From: Shewanella algae
GTDB lineage: Bacteria > Pseudomonadota > Gammaproteobacteria > Enterobacterales > Shewanellaceae
Length of the DNA stretch: 64,000 bases
Direction of reading: 5' to 3'
Assembly (NCBI RefSeq): GCF_009183365.2
Contig: NZ_CP068230.1
Location: forward strand, 352,001 to 416,000
The position numbers and the translations under genes were made by a program. Under the pieces are notes generated by a model, which saw nothing but the letters and a program-made list of their open reading frames with translations, made no database searches and was not told the origin of the DNA. Below are positions 20,101 to 28,757 of this stretch, piece by piece (the stretch's first letter is position 1; every line of letters starts with the position of its first letter).

Positions 20101-21590
20101 GTCAGGCTGAGGATCATCTGCGACTGTGGCCCTTCTTCAAGATACTCGTTGACAAAGTGGGCCTGGAAAACACCGGTATCCGGGTCGAAATGGTATAAAG
20201 TGTTGCCGGCACCGAGCCAGATCTGTTCATCTGGGCTGATGATCAAATCGCGAATACCGGGTTCGTTGCCCGGGGGCCGATACAGCTGCATTTGGCCGCT
20301 TTTGTTCAGTCTTATCAAGCCTTCACTGCTGGCCAGCCATAGCCTCCGGCTGCTGTCCTCGGTAATCGCCCTGATAGTGAGATCCAAAAAGGACTCATCC
20401 TGGCCAAGTAGTTTGGCGAGCTGGCTGTTGTGGGAGAAAAATCGGCCATCTTGATCCATATGAAATATGCCGGCCCTGTCGGTGCCCAAATACAGCAAGC
20501 CGTCGCCGGAGCGGAAAATGGCGCGGATATTGTTGTCCCGCTGGCGCTCCAGGGGTTGTTGATTGTTGTAGATATGCTCGAAGTACTGCCGGGCCAGGTT
20601 CACCTTGTCTATGCCTGAAAACAGGCTGCCAATCCACAGAATACCGTTGTTGTCCTGCAGCAGGCTGTAGACATCATTATCGCTGAGGCTATTGGGATCG
20701 GATGGGTCATAGCGATAGTGCCTGGCTTGCCACTGGCCTTCTTTAAGCTGTAGCTGGATAAGCCCCGTCTGTTGGCCCCCTAGCCAGATGCCGCCCCTGC
20801 TGTCAAAGATAAACTCCAGAATGCCCCGATTGGGCGTTGGCAGCCGGTAGATGAACTCTGGGTTTTTCAGCCCGGGCGGATAACGCCAGAGTGCATCATC
20901 GATAACCAGCCACAGGGCGCCATCTTCGCTCTGGCGGGCCTGTACCGGATGACCATGTTCGGCATCGGGTAAGGGCAGGGGCTTGAGTCCTTCATTACGC
21001 AAAACCAGCAAACCATCACTTTGGGTGCCAATCAGCAGAGCATCTTTTCCTATGGGAGTCAGTACCCGGATATCAGCGCTGATATTTTGCCCCAGTGACA
21101 ACTCATGCAGCTCGCCGCTGACCGTATCCAGGGCGTAGAGTCCATTGCCGCTTCCGACCCAGAGTGTCTCACCCACCAGAGTCAGACGGTTGATTCTTTT
21201 GCTGTTGATCCCCTTGTCACGGCCAACGGGAGTGAATACTCCCGTCTGCAGATCCAGGCGGTTCAGTCCGCCGTTGAAGGTGCCTATCCACAACTGTCCC
21301 CGGCTATCCTGCAGTATGTCGGTGACATGATTATCCGACAATGTCTGGCTGTGGTAGGGGTCATGTTGAAACAGAGTAAATTCGATGCCGTTGTAACTGT
21401 GCAGCCCATCCTGGGTGCCAATCCACAAAATGCCCGCCTTGTCCTGGTAGAGGCTGGTGATGCTGTTCTGATTCAGGCCATTCATGCTGCTGACATGCTG
21501 GAATCTGAGCTGGGGCGCAGGTTCTGCCCTGAGCTCAAACAGGCAGACAGATAACAGTAGAGCGGCGAGTAGGCAGCAGATCCGAGACAA
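17154..21590 (-). CDS. Giant membrane sensor: Reg_prop propeller, Y_Y_Y, two PAS, GGDEF, EAL
   Basis: A 1478-residue c-di-GMP enzyme. Order: signal peptide 1-22; about 14 two-component-regulator propeller repeats (for example DKAGILWIGTQDGL) to about 645, probably two periplasmic beta-propellers; a Y_Y_Y domain to 760; a membrane helix at about 767-787; PAS domains near 805-920 and 925-1045; GGDEF (G1133-F1137, intact) with the inhibitory site R1124-x2-D1127; and EAL (E1261-L1263, with DDFGTGYSSL at 1381-1390 and AEGVET). Both catalytic motifs look intact, so it may make and degrade c-di-GMP in response to a periplasmic ligand, possibly a polysaccharide as with related Bacteroides sensors. 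It stands alone, convergent with ilvE. Confidence 0.95.
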   Translation of the reverse strand: MSRICCLLAALLLSVCLFELRAEPAPQLRFQHVSSMNGLNQNSITSLYQDKAGILWIGTQDGLHSYNGIEFTLFQHDPYHSQTLSDNHVTDILQDSRGQLWIGTFNGGLNRLDLQTGVFTPVGRDKGINSKRINRLTLVGETLWVGSGNGLYALDTVSGELHELSLGQNISADIRVLTPIGKDALLIGTQSDGLLVLRNEGLKPLPLPDAEHGHPVQARQSEDGALWLVIDDALWRYPPGLKNPEFIYRLPTPNRGILEFIFDSRGGIWLGGQQTGLIQLQLKEGQWQARHYRYDPSDPNSLSDNDVYSLLQDNNGILWIGSLFSGIDKVNLARQYFEHIYNNQQPLERQRDNNIRAIFRSGDGLLYLGTDRAGIFHMDQDGRFFSHNSQLAKLLGQDESFLDLTIRAITEDSSRRLWLASSEGLIRLNKSGQMQLYRPPGNEPGIRDLIISPDEQIWLGAGNTLYHFDPDTGVFQAHFVNEYLEEGPQSQMILSLTTANNGIWVGTTNGAYWLQPDTGQQQIIRGDRLANPMVRDILRDRDGNIWFATHGGLSRLRQDELQHFGRNQGLPGNTVYAMEQDKSGDLWLSSNSGISRFAIDKEKVLTFNEYEGLQALEFNGNVSWQDKDGSIWFGGINGLNHFYPQQVPKVRKQPKLALAGYRLGNSYFPRLDLGHIPELTIPYSEQLISFEITALDFAYPQRHRFSFFLEGWDKSWHPAQSLHEISYTNLAPGDYRLFARHQLQHNPEGHEQLLLKLTVPAPFYRTTLANLFYLALALLLFGLWLRRFLSQRRLEQQTQSNIQLSEERLKLALWGSGDRMWDWQLEDDRFFVTGPKQGSETPLETKASRQMALVHPDDRPHVQAALESYLQGDAEFFEAEYRIKLGNTHWGWVLDRGKIVERDRSGKPLRLAGTYTDISMRRGQEEALRLSSQVLESMNESVVVCDLNYRIISVNPAFCSTTGFNEQKISGKSFLFLTRRLYARSFYQQIEHQLLNQKHWSGEVQIRTHSKQPLLVWMEVNQVLNSQGEASHFVVVFTDITDRKQAEEDLRLLANYDQLTGLPNRTLFQDRLDHALRQAHRNRNMVALLFLDLDRFKHINDSLGHHVGDQLLKAVSSRLTQAIRDGDTVARLGGDEFIIILEGLQKTKAATVIAEKLLAAFERPFALENFSLNVSPSIGISLYPDDAEEALELLKFADTAMYHAKSLGRNNFQFYTAKLNAYAVRHVQLEAGLKQALDRDEFYLLYQPKFCVHTGKLTGMEALLRWESQDLGPISPAEFIPLAEETGLVNAIGQWVLLSVCSQLERWQNQGLEAVPIAINISAKQLQTDIISSIEVALAMHGLAADLLEIELTESAVMQQPLESVEILNQLKGLGLSLAVDDFGTGYSSLAYLKRFPLNTLKIDREFVRDITKDPDDAAITSAIIVLAHSLELQVVAEGVETQAQLNFLAAQGCDQAQGFLLGRPMTEAQAQTLLGRK

Positions 21591-21714
21591 GAGGCCCTCT
21601 TTTTCAGTAGGTTTTTGATTGGTGAGAATTTATTTTATAACAGATTTCTTTTCTCAGTTTGGCAAACTTTATCGCACTTTATCCTACTTTGTTGCCCAGT
21701 TGATAACAGAAAGG

Positions 21715-21753
21715 AAAAAAGGCCCCGCCGGAAGGGAGGAAGCGGAGCCTTTT
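21715..21753 (-). terminator. Terminator of the prp operon
   Basis: Read on the minus strand, AAAAGGCTCCGC pairs with GCGGGGCCTTTT (one G-T pair) around a 13-base loop and ends in six Us, about 65 bases beyond the prpF stop. Confidence 0.88.
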
Positions 21754-21817
21754 GGAAAGGGGGAGAGGCAATCGACAGCTGTGTTATCAACGACTGCCAT
21801 CGAAAGCCAAGCTACTG

Positions 21818-23017
21818 TTAAAAACTGTCGTCCGGAATTCGTACTGCGCCTTCCATCAGGATACGCGCCGAGCGACTCATGATGGCCTTGGTCACCTGCC
21901 ACTGGCCGTCCTTGAATTCGGCTTCGGCGCCGACTTTCAAGGTGCCAGATGGGTGGCCGAAGCGTACCGAACTGCGCTCACCGCCACCGGCCGCCAGGTT
22001 AACCAGGGTGCCCGGGATGGCCGCGGCCGTGCCTATGGCCACTGCCGCCGTGCCCATCATGGCGTGGTGCAATTTACCCATGGACAGGGCGCGAACCAGG
22101 AGGTCGACATCGGTTTCGGCCAGCTGTTTGCCACTGGAAACCTGATGCGCCTGCGGTTTGGCCACAAACGCTACCTTGGGAGTGTGTTGGCGGGTTTCGG
22201 CTTCGGATAGCTCCTTAATCAGCCCCATCGCCAGCGCGCCGTGTGCCCTAAGCAGCTCAAAGCGAGCCAGCGCCTCGGGATCGCCGTTGATCTCCGGCTG
22301 CAGCTCGGTGCCTTGATAGCCGAGATCGGCGGCATTGACGAAAATGGTCGGGATCCCGGCGTTGATCAGCGTTGCCTGAATTTTACCGCTGGGGTGTACT
22401 TGGGTGGGAACCGTCAGCTCATCCACCAGCTTGCCGGTAGGGAACATGGCGCCGCCGTCTTCACCATCATCGGCAGGGTCGATAAATTCCAGCACAATTT
22501 CGGCGGCGGGGAAGGTGACACCGTCGAGCTCAAAGTCACCGGTTTCCTGCACTTCACCGGCGCTGACCGGCACCTTGGCGATAATGGTCTTGCCGATATT
22601 GGCCTGCCAAATCCGCACTTCGCAGATGCCGTTTTCCGGTACCCGTTCCGGGGCAACCAGACCGGCATGCAGGGCAAAGGCGCCTGCCGCAGTGGAAAGG
22701 TTGCCGCAGTTGCCGCTCCAGTCGACAAAGGGCTTATCTATGGAGACCTGACCATAGAGGTAGTCCACATCGTGGCCGGGAACCTGGCTGGCATTCATAA
22801 TCACGCATTTGCTGGTACTCGAGGTCGCGCCGCCCATGCCGTCTGTGTGTTTGCCGTAGGGGTCAGGGCTGCCGATGACCCGCATCAACAAGGCGTCGCG
22901 GGCCGGGCCGGGCACTCTGGCCGCCTCAGGCAGATCGTCCAGGCGGAAGAACACTCCCTTACTGGTGCCGCCGCGCATATAGGTGGCGGGAATTTTTATC
23001 TGTGGTTTAAATGCCAT
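21818..23017 (-). CDS. prpF: 2-methylaconitate cis-trans isomerase PrpF
   Basis: A 399-residue protein of the diaminopimelate-epimerase-like fold. PrpF isomerises the trans-2-methylaconitate made by AcnD so that aconitase can hydrate it. Lys70 (TSSTSKC) and Cys104 (SGNCGNLS) are 34 residues apart, matching the catalytic Lys73 and Cys107 that I recall for S. oneidensis PrpF. An AAAGGA site precedes the ATG. It is the last gene of the prp operon; the 85-base gap from acnD holds an 11-bp hairpin. Confidence 0.97.
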   Translation of the reverse strand: MAFKPQIKIPATYMRGGTSKGVFFRLDDLPEAARVPGPARDALLMRVIGSPDPYGKHTDGMGGATSSTSKCVIMNASQVPGHDVDYLYGQVSIDKPFVDWSGNCGNLSTAAGAFALHAGLVAPERVPENGICEVRIWQANIGKTIIAKVPVSAGEVQETGDFELDGVTFPAAEIVLEFIDPADDGEDGGAMFPTGKLVDELTVPTQVHPSGKIQATLINAGIPTIFVNAADLGYQGTELQPEINGDPEALARFELLRAHGALAMGLIKELSEAETRQHTPKVAFVAKPQAHQVSSGKQLAETDVDLLVRALSMGKLHHAMMGTAAVAIGTAAAIPGTLVNLAAGGGERSSVRFGHPSGTLKVGAEAEFKDGQWQVTKAIMSRSARILMEGAVRIPDDSF

Positions 23018-23050
23018 GGCATTGGATCCTTTGACATAAATATTTTTATC

Positions 23051-23080
23051 AGTCGGCCATAACCTTGGCTATGGCCGACT
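23051..23080. other. Intercistronic hairpin acnD-prpF
   Basis: AGTCGGCCATA and TATGGCCGACT form a perfect 11-bp stem with an 8-base loop between acnD and prpF. It lacks a U run, so mRNA stabilisation or processing is more likely than termination. Confidence 0.75.
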
Positions 23081-23102
23081 TGGTCACGCATCAAGGGCCG
23101 GC

Positions 23103-25694
23103 TTAAACATTGCCCTGCAAGAAGTCCTGCGCGAAACGCTGCAGTACACCACCGGCTTCATAGATGGTTACTTCCTCAGCGGTATCCAGGCGGCAGCGCA
23201 CAGGTACTTCCATCGTTTCGCCATTGCTGCGATGCAGCAACAGGGTCAGAGTGGCGCCGGGAGTGCGCTCGCCGAGAACGTCGAAGGTTTCTGTGCCATC
23301 TATGCCCAGGGTCAGCCTGTCGGTCCCAGGGAAAAACTCCAGCGGCAGCACGCCCATACCTATCAGGTTGGTTCGGTGAATGCGTTCGAAGCCTTCGGCC
23401 ACAATCGCCTCGACTCCGGCCAGACGCACGCCCTTGGCAGCCCAGTCACGACTGGAGCCCTGGCCATAGTCTTTACCGGCTATGATGCACAGGGGTTGCT
23501 TGCGCTCCATGTAGGTTTCTATCGCTTCCCACATGCGTACCTGTTGCCCTTCGGGCTCGATACGGGCCAGCGAGCCCTGGATCACCTTGCCGCTGTCGTC
23601 CTTGACCATTTCGTTGAACAGTTTGGGGTTGGCAAAAGTGGCCCGTTGAGCCGTCAGATGGTCACCCCTGTGGGTGGCGTAGGAGTTGAAGTCTTCCTCC
23701 GGCAAGCCCATCTTGGCCAGGTATTCACCGGCGGCGCTGGATGGCAGAATGGCGTTGGACGGCGACAGGTGATCTGTGGTGATGTTGTCACCCAGTACCG
23801 CCAGTGGCCGCATCCCCTTGAGCGCACGTTCACCGGCCAGGGCGCCTTCCCAGTAGGGCGGACGGCGGATATAGGTGCTCATTGGGCGCCAGTCATACAG
23901 AGGGTCGACCCCATCACCGTATTCCACGGCGATATTGAACATGGGCTCATACACCTTGCGGAACTGCTCCGGCTTGACCGATGACTTGACGATGGCATCT
24001 ATCTCTTCGTCGCTGGGCCAGATGTCCTTGAGGGTAACGGCGTTGCCATTCTGATCTGTGCCGAGTGGGTCTTTCTCTATGTCGAAACGCACAGTCCCTG
24101 CAATGGCGTAGGCCACTACCAAAGGCGGCGAGGCCAGGAATGCCTGCTTGGCATAGGGGTGGATCCGGCCATCGAAGTTACGGTTACCGGACAATACCGC
24201 GGTGGCGTACAGATCTCTGTCGATCACTTCCTGCTGGATTTTGGGATCCAGCGCGCCGCTCATGCCGTTACATGTGGTACAGGCGAAGGCGACTATGCCA
24301 AAGCCCAGCTGTTCCAGGTAAGGCAATAGCCCTGCCTCGCGCAGATAGAGATCCACCGCCTTGGAGCCGGGCGCCAGAGAGGTCTTGACCCAAGGCTTGC
24401 GCACCAGACCTTTTTCCACTGCGTTGCGGGCGATAAGACCGGCGGCAATCACATTGCGCGGGTTACTGGTGTTGGTACAGCTGGTGATGGCGGCGATAAT
24501 TACGGCGCCATCCGGCATCAGACCTTCTTGCTGATCTACCTTGCCGGCAATGCCTTTGGCGGCCAAGTCGCTGGTGGCCAAACGAGCGTGCGGGTTGGAA
24601 GGACCGGCCATGTTGCGCACCACGGAGGAGAGATCAAACTCCAGCACCCGCTCATATTCGGCGCCTTCGAGGCTGTCGGCCCACAGACCCGTGGTCTTGG
24701 CATAGTTTTCCACCAGTGCCACCTGCTGGTCATCACGGCCGGTGAGGCGCAGATAATCTATGGTTTGCTGATCGATATAGAACATGGCGGCAGTGGCGCC
24801 ATATTCGGGAGTCATGTTGGAGATGGTTGCCCTGTCACCCAGGGTCAGGCTGGCGGCGCCTTCACCGAAGAATTCCAGATAGGCACCCACCACCCGCTCT
24901 TTACGCAGGAATTCGGTCAGCGCCAGCACTATATCCGTGGCGGTAATGCCGGGAGCGGCCTTGCCGGTCAGCTTGACGCCGACTATGTCCGGCAGGCGCA
25001 TCCAGGAGGCGCGGCCGAGCATCACGCTTTCGGCTTCCAGGCCACCCACGCCTATGGCGATCACCCCGAGGGCATCCACGTGTGGTGTGTGGCTGTCGGT
25101 GCCGACACAGGTGTCCGGGAAGGCGACACCGTCGCGGCTCTGGACCACGGGGGACATCTTCTCCAGGTTGATCTGGTGCATGATGCCGTTGCCGGGTGGG
25201 ATCACATCGACGTTTTTAAAGGCCGTCTTGGTCCAGTTGATAAAGTGGAATCTGTCTTCGTTGCGTCTGTCTTCAACGGCGCGGTTTTTCTCGAAGGCAT
25301 CCGCTTCAAAGCCGGGGTGCTCCACCGCCAGAGAGTGATCCACAATCAGTTGGGTCGGCACCACAGGGTTAACCTTGGCCGGATCGCCGCCCTTGTCGGC
25401 GATGGCATCACGCAGACCGGCCAAATCAACCAGTGCTGTTTGGCCGAGAATGTCGTGACACACCACCCGCGCCGGGAACCAGGGGAAGTCCAGATCCCGT
25501 TTGCGTTCGATAATCTGTTCGAGGAAGTCGTTGAGCCTGCCTGGCTCTGCGCGGCGGACCAGGTTTTCAGCCAACACCCGCGAGGTGTAGGGCAGTTTGG
25601 CATAGGCTCCGGGGCTGATGGCCTCGACTGCGGCGCGGGTATCGAAATACTCGAGGCTGGTGCCGGGCAGGGGAGTTCGGTAATTGGTATTCAT
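23103..25694 (-). CDS. acnD: Fe/S-dependent 2-methylcitrate dehydratase AcnD
   Basis: An 863-residue aconitase-family enzyme. I place the start at the ATG at 25694 (MNTNYRTPLPGTSLEYFDTR), which matches family N-termini; an in-frame GTG at 25745 would add 17 residues lying inside a hairpin. The cluster ligands are visible in ITSCTNTSNP and ACTTCNG, and the swivelling domain carries DYGQGSSRDWAAKG. AcnD dehydrates 2-methylcitrate to trans-2-methylaconitate and always needs PrpF, which follows. The ribosome site is weak. Confidence 0.96.
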   Translation of the reverse strand: MNTNYRTPLPGTSLEYFDTRAAVEAISPGAYAKLPYTSRVLAENLVRRAEPGRLNDFLEQIIERKRDLDFPWFPARVVCHDILGQTALVDLAGLRDAIADKGGDPAKVNPVVPTQLIVDHSLAVEHPGFEADAFEKNRAVEDRRNEDRFHFINWTKTAFKNVDVIPPGNGIMHQINLEKMSPVVQSRDGVAFPDTCVGTDSHTPHVDALGVIAIGVGGLEAESVMLGRASWMRLPDIVGVKLTGKAAPGITATDIVLALTEFLRKERVVGAYLEFFGEGAASLTLGDRATISNMTPEYGATAAMFYIDQQTIDYLRLTGRDDQQVALVENYAKTTGLWADSLEGAEYERVLEFDLSSVVRNMAGPSNPHARLATSDLAAKGIAGKVDQQEGLMPDGAVIIAAITSCTNTSNPRNVIAAGLIARNAVEKGLVRKPWVKTSLAPGSKAVDLYLREAGLLPYLEQLGFGIVAFACTTCNGMSGALDPKIQQEVIDRDLYATAVLSGNRNFDGRIHPYAKQAFLASPPLVVAYAIAGTVRFDIEKDPLGTDQNGNAVTLKDIWPSDEEIDAIVKSSVKPEQFRKVYEPMFNIAVEYGDGVDPLYDWRPMSTYIRRPPYWEGALAGERALKGMRPLAVLGDNITTDHLSPSNAILPSSAAGEYLAKMGLPEEDFNSYATHRGDHLTAQRATFANPKLFNEMVKDDSGKVIQGSLARIEPEGQQVRMWEAIETYMERKQPLCIIAGKDYGQGSSRDWAAKGVRLAGVEAIVAEGFERIHRTNLIGMGVLPLEFFPGTDRLTLGIDGTETFDVLGERTPGATLTLLLHRSNGETMEVPVRCRLDTAEEVTIYEAGGVLQRFAQDFLQGNV

Positions 25695-25721
25695 GAGTTC
25701 TGTCCACTGAGAAGCAACTGC

Positions 25722-25761
25722 AAAAAGAGCCGGGCCCGTGCTCACTTGGGTGCCCGCTCTT
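25722..25761 (-). terminator. Terminator-like hairpin between prpC and acnD
   Basis: Read on the minus strand, AAGAGCGGGC pairs with GCCCGGCTCTT with one bulged base and is followed by a U run, 28 bases before the acnD start. It could cause partial termination and lower acnD-prpF expression relative to prpBC. Confidence 0.55.
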
Positions 25762-25773
25762 GCTCATTCATCG

Positions 25774-25791
25774 GGCGGCCGTTTGGCCGCC
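25774..25791. other. Hairpin just after prpC
   Basis: GGCGGCC and GGCCGCC form a perfect 7-bp stem with a GTTT/AAAC loop immediately downstream of the prpC stop. Confidence 0.7.
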
Positions 25792-25795
25792 GGGA

Positions 25796-26920
25796 TCAAC
25801 GCTCGCTGAGAGGCGTCACCTTGCGTGGCTCAACTCCAACATAATCGGCACTCGGGCGGATAATGCGGTTGTTGGCGCGCTGCTCCATCACGTGCGCGGC
25901 CCAGCCGGTGAGGCGGGAGCAAACGAAGATGGGGGTAAACAGCTTGGTGGGGATCCCCATGAAGTGATAGGCACTGGCGTGGAAGAAGTCGGCGTTACAG
26001 AAGAGTTTCTTCTCTTCCCACATCAGGGCTTCACAGGCAACAGAAACGCGATAGAGGCGTTCATCACCATATTCCTGCGCCAGCTTTTCCGACCACTCTT
26101 TGATGATCACGTTGCGGGGGTCAGACTCGCGGTAGATGGCGTGACCAAAGCCCATGATCTTCTCTTTACGCTCCAGCTTGCCCTTGAGCACTTCGCGGGC
26201 ATGGTCTTCATCGCGCATATCCTGAATCAGCTCCATCGCCGCCTCGTTGGCGCCGCCGTGCAGAGGGCCGCGCAGTGAGCCAATGGCGCCTGTGATGCAG
26301 GAATGCATGTCAGACAGGGTAGAGGCACAAACCCGGGCGGTGAAGGTAGAGGCGTTGAATTCGTGCTCGGCGTAGAGGATCAGTGACACATCCATAACCC
26401 TGGCATGTAGGGCAGATGGAGCTTCGCCGTGCAGCAGGTGCAGGAAGTGGGCGCCTATCTGGTCGTCATGGGTTTCTGTGTCTATACGCACGCCGTCATG
26501 GCTGTAGCGATACCAGTAACAGATGATGGAAGGAAATGCCGCCAGCAGACGGTCGGCCACTTCACTCTGCTCGGAGAAATCTTTTTCGGTTTCCAGGTTA
26601 CCCAGCATGGAGCAACCGGTACGCATAACGTCCATAGGATGGGCATCGGCCGGGATCCGCTCCAGCACCTCTTTCAATGCCTGTGGCAGGCCGCGCATGC
26701 CTTTGAGTTTCTGACGATAGGCCGCCAGTTGCGTTTCGGTGGGCAGTTCGCCGTAGAGGATCAGGTAGGCCACTTCCTCGAAGCTGACGTTTTCGGCCAG
26801 ATCTTTGACGTCATAGCCGCGGTAGGTCAGGCCTGAGCCGGACTTACCGACTGTGCTCAGTGAAGTTTCGCCTGCGCTTTGGCCGCGTAATCCGGCGCCG
26901 CTCAGTTTCTTGTCAGTCAT
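25796..26920 (-). CDS. prpC: 2-methylcitrate synthase
   Basis: A 374-residue citrate-synthase-fold enzyme that condenses propionyl-CoA with oxaloacetate. The catalytic elements LRGPLHGGANEAAM (His), FGHAIYRESDPR (His) and FCNADFFHA (Asp) are present. The short length without the NADH-binding domain of gammaproteobacterial GltA, and its place between prpB and acnD, identify it as PrpC rather than GltA. A GAGGGAA site lies upstream. Confidence 0.97.
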   Translation of the reverse strand: MTDKKLSGAGLRGQSAGETSLSTVGKSGSGLTYRGYDVKDLAENVSFEEVAYLILYGELPTETQLAAYRQKLKGMRGLPQALKEVLERIPADAHPMDVMRTGCSMLGNLETEKDFSEQSEVADRLLAAFPSIICYWYRYSHDGVRIDTETHDDQIGAHFLHLLHGEAPSALHARVMDVSLILYAEHEFNASTFTARVCASTLSDMHSCITGAIGSLRGPLHGGANEAAMELIQDMRDEDHAREVLKGKLERKEKIMGFGHAIYRESDPRNVIIKEWSEKLAQEYGDERLYRVSVACEALMWEEKKLFCNADFFHASAYHFMGIPTKLFTPIFVCSRLTGWAAHVMEQRANNRIIRPSADYVGVEPRKVTPLSER

Positions 26921-27059
26921 AATGCATTCCCTCTTCCGTTACACTCTTGTCAATTTGTTGGCCAGCCATGGCTGGTCTGGTATGCGGTTGCCTTTTTCAG
27001 CGCTCTGGGGCGCTGTGTAGGGCGGCAACCCCGGGTGTTTCTTGGGGCAACCCCTGCAA

Positions 27060-27077
27060 CCGGCGCGTCTGCGCCGG
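27060..27077. other. Hairpin between prpB and prpC
   Basis: CCGGCGC and GCGCCGG form a perfect 7-bp stem with a 4-base loop, right after the prpB stop. The 180-base gap also contains two copies of GGCAACCCC. No U run follows. Confidence 0.7.
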
Positions 27078-27100
27078 TCAATCATCCCTGGATTCAGCCG

Positions 27101-27976
27101 TTACTTTTGGCTGAACAGCTCATCGAGCTTGGTTTCGTAGTGGTGGTAGCCGAGGAACTTATACAGCTCTTCACGGGTTTGCATGGCATCGACCACATTG
27201 CGTTGATGACCGTCGGTCATCAGTGCCTGCATCACTTTCAGGGCGGCCAGGTTGGCGGCGCGGAAGGTGCTCAGTGGGTAGAGCACCATGTCGGCACCGG
27301 CTTCGGCCAGTTGTTCCTTGTTGAACAGTTCTGTCTTGCCAAATTCGGTCATGTTGGCCAAGATCGGGGCGTTGACGGCCGCCTTGAATCGACGGTACTG
27401 ATCCAGCTCGGTCAGCGCCTCGGCAAAGATCATGTCGGCGCCCGCCTCGATATAGGCCTGGGCGCGTTCGATACCGGCATCCAGCCCTTCCACGGCAACC
27501 GCGTCTGTGCGGGCCATGATGACGAAGTTCTCATCTGTGCGGGCATCCACGGCAGCCTTGATACGGTCAACCATCTCTTCGGTGCTGACCACGGCCTTGT
27601 TGGGTCTGTGACCACAGCGCTTCTGTGACACCTGATCTTCCATATGCACGGCGGCGACACCGGCCTTTTCAAATTCCTTGATGGTGCGGGCAATGTTGAA
27701 GGCGCCACCCCAGCCTGTGTCTATGTCGACCAACAGCGGCAGTTCGGTGGCCGATGTGATACGGCCGGCATCGATCAGCACATCGTTCATTGAGGTCATG
27801 CCCAGATCCGGTAGGCCGTAAGAGGCGTTGGCGACACCGGCACCGGAAAGGTACAGGGCCTGAACACCGGATTGCTCGGCCATCAGGGCGAAATAGGCAT
27901 TGGTGGTTCCCACGATTTGAAGCGGCTTGGCCTTGGCCAGAGCCTGGCGGAATCTGAGTCCTGCGCTGCGAGTCAT
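27101..27976 (-). CDS. prpB: 2-methylisocitrate lyase
   Basis: A 291-residue member of the isocitrate lyase/PEP mutase family. The active-site motif K119-R-C121-G-H is intact, as are the metal-binding DIDTGWGG and MEDQ segments. It splits 2-methylisocitrate into pyruvate and succinate. An AAGGAAG site precedes the ATG. It starts 12 bases after the GntR regulator and so belongs to the same transcript. Confidence 0.97.
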   Translation of the reverse strand: MTRSAGLRFRQALAKAKPLQIVGTTNAYFALMAEQSGVQALYLSGAGVANASYGLPDLGMTSMNDVLIDAGRITSATELPLLVDIDTGWGGAFNIARTIKEFEKAGVAAVHMEDQVSQKRCGHRPNKAVVSTEEMVDRIKAAVDARTDENFVIMARTDAVAVEGLDAGIERAQAYIEAGADMIFAEALTELDQYRRFKAAVNAPILANMTEFGKTELFNKEQLAEAGADMVLYPLSTFRAANLAALKVMQALMTDGHQRNVVDAMQTREELYKFLGYHHYETKLDELFSQK

Positions 27977-27988
27977 CTGTTTGCTTCC

Positions 27989-28714
27989 TTATATTGAGTC
28001 CAGGGCGGCATGCTCCGCCTGAAGCTGTTTGAGTCTGAGTTCGGTATTGCGCCGTCCCTGTTCGATATGACGGCGCATCAGCAAGCCGGCCAGTTCGGCA
28101 TCGCGCTGGGCTATGGCTTCGACTATGCGTCTGTGCTCGGCAATGGCTTTGACCGGGCGGTTCTTATTGGTGCATTGATAGCGATACATTCTCAGCAGGT
28201 GATATAAGCCGCCGATCAGGGTTTCCTGCAGGTGCTTGTTACCGCTGGCGCGGATGATCTGGTAGTGAAAGTCCACATCACCCTCTTCCTGAAAATAGGT
28301 ATCGCCTTCTGCCAGCGCCGCTTCCTGACGGGCCAGCAGTTGCCACAACTGGTCGAGCTGCTCATCGGTTATCCGTTTGGCGGCCAGTCCACAGGCCATG
28401 GCTTCCAGCGTGCTGCGCAGTTCGTAGAGGTCGTTGAGTTCAGCCACAGTCATGGCGGCGACTCTGGCGCCCACATGGGGGATACGTACTACCAAGCGCT
28501 GACGCTCGAGGATCTGCAAGGCCTCGCGGGTTGGACCGCGGCTGATACCGTACTTGAGTGCCAGCGCCTGCTCGTTGATCTTGCTGCCGGGAGCCAACTC
28601 ACCCTTGATGATGCTGGTCTGAATTTGCACCAGGATCTGATCCACCAGGGTACTGCTCTTCTCCGGAGTGGCTTTATCAACGCCGTTTTTGTCCAATACA
28701 GGTGCCTGAGTCAC
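27989..28714 (-). CDS. GntR-family (FCD) regulator of the methylcitrate operon
   Basis: A 241-residue FadR-subfamily regulator starting at GTG (a TTG seven codons in is an alternative). The winged helix-turn-helix covers about 24-92 (INEQALALKYGISRGPTREA), and the FCD ligand domain follows from about 100 with the metal-binding Asp and His residues (VDFHYQII, HRRIVEAI). It is the first gene of gntR-prpB-prpC-acnD-prpF, so it very probably controls that operon and itself. The palindrome at 28732-28743 ends 18 bases before its start codon. In enterobacteria a sigma54-type PrpR does this job instead. Confidence 0.92.
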   Translation of the reverse strand: MTQAPVLDKNGVDKATPEKSSTLVDQILVQIQTSIIKGELAPGSKINEQALALKYGISRGPTREALQILERQRLVVRIPHVGARVAAMTVAELNDLYELRSTLEAMACGLAAKRITDEQLDQLWQLLARQEAALAEGDTYFQEEGDVDFHYQIIRASGNKHLQETLIGGLYHLLRMYRYQCTNKNRPVKAIAEHRRIVEAIAQRDAELAGLLMRRHIEQGRRNTELRLKQLQAEHAALDSI

Positions 28715-28731
28715 TGCTTAAGTTTCGCTCG

Positions 28732-28743
28732 ATTGTTAACAAT
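28732..28743. promoter_or_regulatory. prp operator 1 (ATTGTTAACAAT)
   Basis: A perfect 12-bp palindrome that sits in the 5' leader of the GntR gene. It shares the pattern ATTGT-NN-ACAAT with two other sites upstream. Size and symmetry fit a GntR/FCD dimer. Confidence 0.75.
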
Positions 28744-28757
28744 GGTTCGACATTAGA

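Noticed and set aside
23103..25694. Housekeeping aconitase AcnA
   Set aside because: The neighbouring prpF and prpBC and the AcnD-type N-terminus point to the methylcitrate enzyme.
24528..25844. 438-codon plus-strand open frame
   Set aside because: Opposite acnD and the end of prpC; no recognisable protein.
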